DNA of 5,323 bases from DATKDU01 sp035512595 (GTDB lineage: Bacteria > Planctomycetota > Planctomycetia > Pirellulales > Pirellulaceae): assembly GCA_035512595.1 (NCBI GenBank), contig DATKDU010000306.1:1-5323 (forward strand), given 5' to 3'. Positions 1 to 4,794 of this stretch are shown here, piece after piece. Positions within the stretch are counted from its first letter, which is position 1; the number at the start of each line of letters is the position of its first letter. A program made the translations under genes and the position numbers. Below the pieces are notes generated by a model that was not told the origin of the DNA, did not search any database, and was given only the letters and a program-made list of their open reading frames with translations.

Positions 1-531
1 ATGGGGCGGACCGGCAAGATGTTCGCCATCGAGCACTGGGGGGTCGAGCCGGACATTGTCTGCATCGCCAAGGGGATCGCCTCGGGAATGCCGCTGGGGG
101 CGATGGTCGCCCGCTCCGAGGTGATGGACTGGGGCCCCGGCTCGCACGCCAGCACGTTCGGCGGCAATCCAGTGTCATGCGTGGCGGCCCTGGAAACGAT
201 CAAGCTCCTCGAAGAAGGGCTGATGACCAATGCGGCCGAGGTCGGCGCGCATCTCAAGTCGCGCTTGGTAGAGCTGGCCAGCAAACACGCGATCATCGGC
301 GACGTGCGCGGCCTGGGGTTAATGATCGGCGCGGAATTGGTGAAAGACCGTGCGACGAAGGAGCCGGCCCCCAAAGAGCGCGACGAAGTGGTGCAGCGCG
401 CCTTTCACAAGGGGCTGCTGCTTTTAGGCTCGGGGCAAAACACGATCCGCTTCTGCCCACCGCTGGTGATCACCAAGGAACAGGCGGATACGGCGGTGGC
501 GATCTTGGACGAATTGTTGGCAGCGCTGTAG
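1..531 (+). CDS. Class III PLP-dependent aminotransferase (acetylornithine/4-aminobutyrate aminotransferase family), C-terminal part
   Basis: This is the last 176 residues of a class III (ornithine/GABA type) aminotransferase, a cytosolic enzyme that moves an amino group between an amine or amino acid and a 2-oxo acid using pyridoxal phosphate. The opening residues MGRTGKMFAIEHWGVEPDI match the block after the family's DE-x-QTG motif, so the ATG at position 1 is almost certainly internal and the gene starts outside the window; full members have about 400-460 residues. Visible landmarks are the cofactor lysine K24 in IAKGIASGMPLGA, the phosphate-contacting T52 in HASTFGGNP, the DVRGLGLMIGAEL block at 101-113, and R150 in NTIRFCPPL, where this family binds the substrate carboxylate. 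No active-site residue in this part is missing. The exact substrate (acetylornithine, GABA, lysine or other) cannot be told from this half. The membrane protein gene follows after 64 bases on the same strand. Confidence 0.93.
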   Translation: MGRTGKMFAIEHWGVEPDIVCIAKGIASGMPLGAMVARSEVMDWGPGSHASTFGGNPVSCVAALETIKLLEEGLMTNAAEVGAHLKSRLVELASKHAIIGDVRGLGLMIGAELVKDRATKEPAPKERDEVVQRAFHKGLLLLGSGQNTIRFCPPLVITKEQADTAVAILDELLAAL

Positions 532-533
532 GG

Positions 534-567
534 CGGCGTCAAGCTCGCCTCGGCGAGCGAGTCGCCG
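534..567 (+). terminator. GC-rich stem-loop after the aminotransferase gene
   Basis: Three bases after the stop codon a two-part hairpin can be drawn: outer CGGCG (534-538) pairs with CGCCG (563-567), and inner GCTCGC (543-548) pairs with GCGAGC (553-558) around a CTCG loop, with a four-by-four internal loop between the two parts. There is no T-tract after it, so it is not a classical intrinsic terminator. It could protect the 3' end of the mRNA or attenuate read-through into the next gene. The structure is seen in the sequence; its role is inferred. Confidence 0.35.
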
Positions 568-595
568 AAATGTTGCCACTGGCTACGGAGCGAAC

Positions 596-889
596 ATGCA
601 GTTCCGCTTGCGCACATTGCTGTTGGCGGTCGGCGTGCTTGGTGTTGTCTTCGGGAGCGTCCGGACGATTGTCGTCATTTGGAATTCTGCCGGCGATGAT
701 ATCTTTGGAGGTCTGGGGCCGTGGATGATCGCGATCCTCTTTGCCGCATGTGGAGCAGTGGTTGGTTGGGCGAAGGCTAAGATTGATGGCGCGTTGATTG
801 GAATTTCCGCCGCATTTCTCGTATGGGCAGCCTGCATGCTCGCTGCTCGAACGATGATCGTCGTCCCCGGCCCCGGAATGTTCGAGTAG
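596..889 (+). CDS. Small three-helix inner-membrane protein, function unknown
   Basis: This encodes a 97-residue hydrophobic protein that I do not recognise as a named family. The N-terminus MQFRLRTLLLAVGVLGVVFG has the basic start followed by a long hydrophobic run that I associate with many short planctomycete membrane proteins. Hydrophobic segments lie at about residues 7-29 (interrupted by R23), 42-58 and 65-85, so three membrane helices are likely, with a short polar C-terminal tail (PGPGMFE). The start is supported by GGAG at 587-590, five bases before the ATG. It follows the aminotransferase by 64 bases on the same strand and could be co-transcribed, although a GC-rich hairpin lies in the gap. 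No catalytic motif is visible. Base use looks less GC-biased than in the flanking aminotransferase. The reading frame is likely real because of the ribosome site and the strong membrane pattern, but no function can be assigned. Confidence 0.7.
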   Translation: MQFRLRTLLLAVGVLGVVFGSVRTIVVIWNSAGDDIFGGLGPWMIAILFAACGAVVGWAKAKIDGALIGISAAFLVWAACMLAARTMIVVPGPGMFE

Positions 890-932
890 CACCAAGTATG
901 GCTGCGATTTCTCAGTCCAAGCATTGCTTGAT

Positions 933-1262
933 TCACGAAAAAATATCGCGGATCGCCGACAGAACGGCCAGAAGTTTGTCTGGCTTGATCCTGCCAGCGC
1001 TGCGGCGGATGACCGATTGTTCCACCGTAAACAGGCGATTGGGTCGCACGAAGCTCGCCACCGACAAGCTGCCCTGGTCAAAATCAGTTGATACCAAGGG
1101 AATCGAGAAACCGTCGTGGCGTGTCTGACTGGTGATCTGGCACAGAATCAGATCGTCGCCTGGCAAGCTCACCACTACCAGCGCCGGCCGCGATTTTCCA
1201 GCCTGGAGGTTGGTCTGCGGGAACGGAATCACCACCACTTCGCCGGCTACAGGTTTGCCCAT
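933..1262 (-). CDS. MazF/PemK-like type II toxin (predicted mRNA endoribonuclease)
   Basis: This encodes 109 residues, the usual length for the MazF/PemK family, whose members cut mRNA and stop growth when not held by their antitoxin. Family features seen are the start GEVVVIPFPQTN (7-18), the KSRPALVV strand (23-30) with the conserved Arg-Pro pair, the core strand LILCQITSQ (38-46), and the late SFVRPNRLFTVEQSVI block (70-85), followed by a C-terminal helix (about 95-107). In the family, the RP loop and the Thr/Ser after the core strand form the active and RNA-binding site, and both are present, so the toxin looks intact. The ATG is preceded by AAGAGGA with a six-base spacer and overlaps the end of the antitoxin gene by 16 bases, so translation is probably coupled. 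RNA target preference cannot be read from the sequence. Confidence 0.88.
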   Translation of the reverse strand: MGKPVAGEVVVIPFPQTNLQAGKSRPALVVVSLPGDDLILCQITSQTRHDGFSIPLVSTDFDQGSLSVASFVRPNRLFTVEQSVIRRSAGRIKPDKLLAVLSAIRDIFS

Positions 1263-1441
1263 GCGGCATCCTCTTCCGGCGTGCTCCAGTCTTGGGCCAG
1301 CACGGACTCGCTGGCCGCCAGCCCGTCGAATCGGTCTTCAATGGGGAGCGTTTTGAGGTACCGGAGGTAGTGGTAGACCTCCTCGAGGATTGGCTCGGGG
1401 GTCGTGGGAATTTCTTGCAAGAGGAGTTCACGCGTGGTCAT
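1247..1441 (-). CDS. Antitoxin of the MazF-like toxin (DUF2281-like small protein)
   Basis: This encodes a 64-residue acidic protein directly upstream of, and overlapping by 16 bases, the MazF-like toxin gene. It starts MTTRELLLQEIPTTPEPILEEVYHYLRYLKTL, a pattern familiar from short antitoxin-type proteins annotated as DUF2281 or similar, with an amphipathic helix at about 14-31. The tail ASESVLAQDWSTPEEDAAWANL (43-64) is a typical acidic C-terminus of such proteins and is the likely toxin-wrapping segment. The start has GAGGA (1449-1453) seven bases upstream. It is too short to hold a clear helix-turn-helix, and I see no AbrB or ribbon-helix-helix signature, so the DNA-binding and autoregulation usual for MazE-type antitoxins is uncertain. 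The antitoxin role is inferred mainly from gene order and overlap. Confidence 0.8.
   Translation of the reverse strand: MTTRELLLQEIPTTPEPILEEVYHYLRYLKTLPIEDRFDGLAASESVLAQDWSTPEEDAAWANL
1269..1275 (-). promoter_or_regulatory. Ribosome binding site of the toxin gene, inside the antitoxin gene
   Basis: On the minus strand AAGAGGA lies six bases before the toxin ATG and is embedded in the antitoxin coding sequence. It fixes the toxin start at 1262 and supports translation of the toxin from the antitoxin message. Confidence 0.6.
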
Positions 1442-1470
1442 GAGTCAATCCTCGCAAGTAGGGACTTCAA

Positions 1471-1476
1471 ATCATA
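1471..1476 (-). promoter_or_regulatory. Possible -10 element for the toxin-antitoxin module
   Basis: On the minus strand TATGAT (one mismatch to TATAAT) lies 29 bases before the antitoxin ATG, in the 69-base gap after the TonB-like gene. No good -35 hexamer stands at the right distance and no palindromic operator was found, so this is a weak call. The module may instead be read through from the TonB-like gene. Confidence 0.22.
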
Positions 1477-1510
1477 GCCTGCCGAACGCCCGCTGCCATC
1501 CCAAACCAAG

Positions 1511-2263
1511 TCATCGTCCATCCCGCGCCAGCCGCGGCCGGAACACAACGGGGAGCAGCTCTTCCGTCGCCACGGGCCGCGCGTTATACCGCGCCGGCCG
1601 GCCGCGCCAGCGCTTGACGGCATTCACGGCGGCCGCGTCGAGCACGCCATAGCCGCTGCTCTTTTCGACACGGACGTCGGTGACGCGCCCCTCCTCATCA
1701 ATCCACAGCTTGAGCAGCACGGTGCCGTACCAGCCGTTCTGCTGGGCCAGCGCGGGAAACTCCGGCGGCGGATTGCCGGCGAAGTCGGGGCCTTGTTCCA
1801 GGCCGGCGACGGCGGGGGGAGTACTCGTGGAACTGCGCGGCAACGGGCGCGGCGCGGGATCGGCAAGTGTCTCTGCGGGTGCCATGACTCGGCGCGACAA
1901 GTCCGTCGGCTCAACCGCTGGGTCCACATGGTCCGCCGCGGAGGACGCGGCCATTTCGCCCGTCGTGGAAGTAGCGACGTAGGTCCGCTCGTGAATCCGC
2001 GCCTGCTGGGGCGTGACCACGACCGGCAATTCGGTTGCCGGCAGTTCAACCGGCGGCAGCTCCGGTTCCGGCAGGGCAATCGACGCCGCTATCGTGATCA
2101 CCCCTCGCTGACCCGAGAGGGCCAGCCGGTCTTGCGGCAGTTCCCAACACTGCCAGGGGGCGGCTGCGGCGACGAAACCGAGCAGGTGGGCTGCCAGCGA
2201 TGCGCGCAGAGCAACTGCGATCATTCCCGAGGTCGTACGCGGAACTATCCAGCGAGGGAGCAT
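1511..2263 (-). CDS. TonB family energy transducer
   Basis: This encodes a 250-residue protein with TonB layout: a short N-terminal part with one hydrophobic anchor (about residues 14-37, MIAVALRASLAAHLLGFVAAAAPW), a long proline-rich periplasmic linker, and a C-terminal TonB domain at about 163-243. The domain shows GNPPPEFPALAQQNGWYGTVLLKLWIDEEGRV, then VRVEKSSGYGVLDAAAVNAVKRWRGRPA, the usual block of this family. TonB spans from the inner membrane to outer-membrane receptors and passes on proton-motive energy from ExbB-ExbD. The linker is Glu-Pro-Leu-rich (LPEPELPPVELPATELP, 64-80) rather than the alternating EP/KP runs of E. coli TonB. The receptor gene lies 104 bases upstream on the same strand, so the two probably work together. 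The chosen ATG has no clear ribosome site; an ATG 39 bases downstream (M14) is an alternative, leaving the anchor at the very N-terminus. Confidence 0.9.
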   Translation of the reverse strand: MLPRWIVPRTTSGMIAVALRASLAAHLLGFVAAAAPWQCWELPQDRLALSGQRGVITIAASIALPEPELPPVELPATELPVVVTPQQARIHERTYVATSTTGEMAASSAADHVDPAVEPTDLSRRVMAPAETLADPAPRPLPRSSTSTPPAVAGLEQGPDFAGNPPPEFPALAQQNGWYGTVLLKLWIDEEGRVTDVRVEKSSGYGVLDAAAVNAVKRWRGRPARYNARPVATEELLPVVFRPRLARDGR

Positions 2264-2298
2264 GAGGCGATGTGAAGGATTCGCTGCGAAGCACTTTA

Positions 2299-2307
2299 AT
2301 TCTAGCA
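2299..2307 (-). promoter_or_regulatory. Possible extended -10 promoter of the TonB-like gene
   Basis: On the minus strand TGCTAGAAT reads as an extended -10 (TGn followed by a hexamer with one mismatch to TATAAT), 35 bases before the start codon. The -35 region is not consensus. A second TAGAATT copy lies at 2320-2326. If real, it would let the TonB-like gene be expressed separately from the receptor. Confidence 0.28.
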
Positions 2308-2342
2308 GCAGGTCGCGGGAATTCTACCTCGCTTGCCGCTAA

Positions 2343-2363
2343 GGGCAGGTTGAAAACCTGCCC
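2343..2363 (-). repeat. Perfect 9-bp hairpin, probable dispersed planctomycete-type repeat
   Basis: GGGCAGGTT (2343-2351) and AACCTGCCC (2355-2363) form a perfect inverted repeat around three bases. It begins four bases past the receptor stop codon, in the gap before the TonB-like gene. There is no T-tract on either side, so it is not a standard terminator, although it may act as a 3' stabilising or attenuating structure. I recall the peptide GQVFNLP, its translation, from spurious planctomycete proteins, which suggests a repeat scattered between genes; this is memory rather than a search, and only one copy is in the window. Confidence 0.55.
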
Positions 2364-2367
2364 CACG

Positions 2368-4602
2368 TCACCGCAGCCACTCATATCCCAGAATCGTATT
2401 GAACCCGGTGCCGTCCACGCCGCTGCCCAGCACCCGGTAGTACTGGTTGGTGATGTTTTCCAGCACCAGGCTCACGCGGTGCTGGTCGCATTCGCCCAGC
2501 GCGGTGCCGCAGCGGACGTTGAGCGTGCCGTAGCCCGGCGTGGCCGGCGAGCCGTTGACCCAGAAGCGGCTGTCGGAAAGGTTCGTCGGGTTGTACCGGT
2601 CCTGGCGATCGACGAGCCACGTGTAAACGTCGAAGTAGCTTCGCCGATCATCGTCGCGCCACCGCAGGCCGGCAATCCCCTGTGCCGGCGGGATGCGCGT
2701 GTAAGGCACATCATTGGCGGTGTCTGCACCGAACGTGTACGCAAAATTGCCATACATGGCCCAGCCCCGCGGCAGCAGGTATTCGCCGGCCAATTCGGTG
2801 CCGTAGAGGTACGCCTCGGAATTGCCCAGGAAGACATTGCCGACGTCATCGACGTCGCGGGTGATGTAGTCGTCGATCGTCATCCACCACTGGTAGGCCT
2901 GCAGGCGCAGCCGCTGGCGGTCGAGCTTGAGGCCGATCTCGTAGGTGTAGCTGTGCTCCGGCTCGAGGGCCAGGCTGGCCAGGACCGGATCCTGCTGGGC
3001 GTTTTGCAGGAACGTCGTGCTGCCGGCCAGGTCGTCGAGCGTCGGTGCGCGGTAGCCTTCGTAGACGCCGCCGACGAGCTTGACGTCGCACGTCAAATCG
3101 TACGTCAGGCCAACGCTGCCGATCCATTCCTGGTAGGTGCGTTTGAAGAAGATGTCCTGCGGCACTCCGCCGATGGTGTAGGTCGGCGTCCCCTGGATGT
3201 TGGCGTTCTCGTACCGCGCCCCGGTGACGAGCCCCAGGCGCTCGGTGATCGGCACGTCCCAGCTCACAAAGGCCCCGGCCCGGTCGGCAATCGCATCGTC
3301 CGGGTACTGGGCAATGCGCTGCGTCGGCGGTGCCGCCGGATTGCTCGGGTTGAACCGCTGCTTCGTCGCATCGACGTCTTCGTAGTAGTAGTCGGCGCCG
3401 TACGTGAACCACCCGAAGTCGTACAAATCCTTGTTCAGCGTGAGCGTGAAGCCCCCCATGTCGTCGCTGAACTCGCCGACGTCGAGCTGCGTCGGCGAAC
3501 GGAGTTCTTCGAGCCCTTCCTTCGTTCGCGTGTACGAGCCGGTCATGCTGAAGACGTCGAACAGCGGGTTGTCGTTATAGGCAAAGCCCTGCCAGCGAAC
3601 GTACGCCAGGTCGCGCTGCTGCGGATCGAAGAAGGTCGGCCGCGGCGTATTGCCGGGACGATTGAAGACGAAGGGAGCGAAGCGATCGCTCCGCGGCAGA
3701 TCCTGCTGCTCGAAATGGGAGAGCGACACAGTCACCATCTGCTGGTCGTTCACCAGCCAGTGGTACTTCACGTCGCCGGCATACTGGTCGTAGTCGGTAA
3801 ACGGCTGGCGGCCGCGAGAGCCGCCCACATCGACCTCGTTGACGCGGCTGTAGCTCGCACCGCCGAAGACGCCGCTGCTTCCCACCCAGCCTTCGACGTT
3901 GGCCCGGCTGTAGGAGCCATAGTCGGCCGAGCTGAAGACCTGGCGAAACCCGCCGCCGGCATAATCGCCGATCGTCGAATCCGCGCCGCGGGTGACGATG
4001 TTGATCACGCCGCCGATCGCGTCGCCCCCCCACAGGACCGAACCCGCGCCGCGGATGACTTCAATCCGCTCGACCTGACCTGGGTCGATCGTGTTGAAAT
4101 ACTGGTTCGGCCCGGCGCGAAACACCGTGTTATTCACGCGAATGCCATCAACCAGGATCAGTACCTGCTGCCCCGTCACGCCGCGAAGAAAGGGCGACGC
4201 CTGTCCGCGGCCGGTGGCCTGCATCAGCACGCCAACTTCCTGCTGGAGCGCCTGAAACATGTCGGTCGCCGATTTTTCGCGGATCAGCCCTTCATCGACG
4301 ATCGTCCCCAGGTTCGGCTGATCGAACAGCGAGCGGACCGACCGATTGGCGCTATTGAGCCCGCCGAAATCCAGCGGCGAACCGAACTCCTGCTCCGAGA
4401 GCGACGGAAAGCTGAAGGGCCGGTCGTACTCCCCTGGGATCGGCTCGCTTGGCAAAACCTCGACCGGCGGCAATTCCGCCGGCGGCACGACTTCCACCGG
4501 CGGCAGCGTCCGCGGCTGCGTTTCCGTTTCCTGGCCAACAGCCAGCGCGGAGAGCCCCAGCAGCCAGCCGCCGATGATCGTGCCATAAAGATTGTTGCGC
4601 AT
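2368..4602 (-). CDS. TonB-dependent outer-membrane receptor, haem/transferrin-receptor-like
   Basis: This encodes 744 residues of a gated outer-membrane barrel that imports a scarce ligand using TonB energy. Residues 1-23 form a signal peptide (hydrophobic core 5-22, likely cut after AVG). A Pro/Glu-rich stretch follows (30-56) with LPPVEVV and LPPVEVL as TonB-box candidates. The plug is at about 98-205, with SPFLRGVTGQQVLILVDGIR (136-155), NQYFNTIDPGQVERIEVIRG (166-185) and GGDAIGGVINIVTR (192-205). The rest is barrel, ending with the C-terminal strand region LENITNQYYRVLGSG and then GYEWLR. The plug wording and YRAP (517-520), close to the FRAP box of haem receptors, suggest haem or a metal carrier, but the NPNL partner box is degenerate (EPEHS, 547-551) and the substrate remains open. 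An in-frame TTG lies six bases upstream; I chose the ATG at 4602 because GGGGA lies nine bases before it. A TonB-like gene follows. Confidence 0.95.
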   Translation of the reverse strand: MRNNLYGTIIGGWLLGLSALAVGQETETQPRTLPPVEVVPPAELPPVEVLPSEPIPGEYDRPFSFPSLSEQEFGSPLDFGGLNSANRSVRSLFDQPNLGTIVDEGLIREKSATDMFQALQQEVGVLMQATGRGQASPFLRGVTGQQVLILVDGIRVNNTVFRAGPNQYFNTIDPGQVERIEVIRGAGSVLWGGDAIGGVINIVTRGADSTIGDYAGGGFRQVFSSADYGSYSRANVEGWVGSSGVFGGASYSRVNEVDVGGSRGRQPFTDYDQYAGDVKYHWLVNDQQMVTVSLSHFEQQDLPRSDRFAPFVFNRPGNTPRPTFFDPQQRDLAYVRWQGFAYNDNPLFDVFSMTGSYTRTKEGLEELRSPTQLDVGEFSDDMGGFTLTLNKDLYDFGWFTYGADYYYEDVDATKQRFNPSNPAAPPTQRIAQYPDDAIADRAGAFVSWDVPITERLGLVTGARYENANIQGTPTYTIGGVPQDIFFKRTYQEWIGSVGLTYDLTCDVKLVGGVYEGYRAPTLDDLAGSTTFLQNAQQDPVLASLALEPEHSYTYEIGLKLDRQRLRLQAYQWWMTIDDYITRDVDDVGNVFLGNSEAYLYGTELAGEYLLPRGWAMYGNFAYTFGADTANDVPYTRIPPAQGIAGLRWRDDDRRSYFDVYTWLVDRQDRYNPTNLSDSRFWVNGSPATPGYGTLNVRCGTALGECDQHRVSLVLENITNQYYRVLGSGVDGTGFNTILGYEWLR

Positions 4603-4611
4603 GAGCAAAAG

Positions 4612-4616
4612 TCCCC
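4612..4616 (-). promoter_or_regulatory. Ribosome binding site deciding the receptor start
   Basis: On the minus strand GGGGA lies nine bases before the ATG at 4602 but only three bases before the in-frame TTG at 4608. The spacing favours the ATG, giving 744 rather than 746 residues. Confidence 0.45.
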
Positions 4617-4723
4617 GCCGCCGGTGCGCCGCGTGGCCCGCTGCTAGCGTGCGCCCGGAGGGTCCCTCTTCATCCTTTCGACTTGGGCAAGATGATGCTG
4701 AAGTGCCGATTCTCCCGCCCGCG
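4617..4723 (-). other. Leader region upstream of the receptor, no recognised element
   Basis: This is the gap between the selB terminator and the receptor ribosome site. It is GC-rich, holds small palindromes such as GAGGGACCCTC and CGCTAGCAGCG, and a direct repeat of GGCGCAC. I see no Fur-like box, no cobalamin riboswitch core (the AACTG and B12-box signatures are absent), and no good -35/-10 pair. The receptor promoter should lie here, but I cannot place it. Confidence 0.3.
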
Positions 4724-4755
4724 AAAACTTCCCGGTCTGCGCAAAGTGCCGGGAA
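4724..4755 (-). terminator. Likely intrinsic terminator of selB
   Basis: On the minus strand TTCCCGG (4755-4749) pairs perfectly with CCGGGAA (4735-4729) around a 13-base loop that itself contains the palindrome TGCGCA. One base later comes TTTT (4727-4724). The hairpin begins 39 bases past the SelB stop codon. The stem is short and the T-run only four bases, so termination may be partial. It suggests that selB and the receptor gene are separate transcription units. Confidence 0.45.
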
Positions 4756-4794
4756 AAAGGCCGGGGCGAGCGAACCGATCGCCTGCAGCTCACG

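Noticed and set aside
177..728. + strand open frame over the aminotransferase end
   Set aside because: It is Arg/Gly-rich and out of frame with the clearly recognisable aminotransferase, and it runs into the membrane protein gene.
918..930. Inverted repeat CAAGCA-T-TGCTTG between the converging genes as a bidirectional terminator
   Set aside because: The hairpin is short and AT-containing with almost no loop, and no T-tract follows the stem on either strand.
539..1081. Minus-strand open frame between the aminotransferase and the toxin
   Set aside because: It overlaps both the membrane protein and the toxin in other frames and has low-complexity wording without a domain.
4457..4512. Tandem ACCGGCGGCA-like repeats near the receptor start
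   Set aside because: They are explained by the coded Pro/Glu-rich linker (LPPVEVVPPAELPPVEVL) and are not a separate DNA element.
4603..4608. TTG at 4608 as the receptor start
   Set aside because: The ribosome site would be only three bases away; the ATG at 4602 has nine-base spacing and leaves a normal signal peptide.
2272..4647. Long + strand open frame of 791 codons
   Set aside because: It lies opposite the receptor in the same codon register and has no recognisable domain. The receptor has signal peptide, plug and barrel signatures, so the + frame is a shadow.
4603..4794. tRNA-Sec (selC) or a cobalamin riboswitch near selB and the receptor
   Set aside because: I looked for a T-arm with GGTTCGA-type loop and long acceptor/variable arms, and for the AACTG core and B12 box, on both strands. 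None fits.
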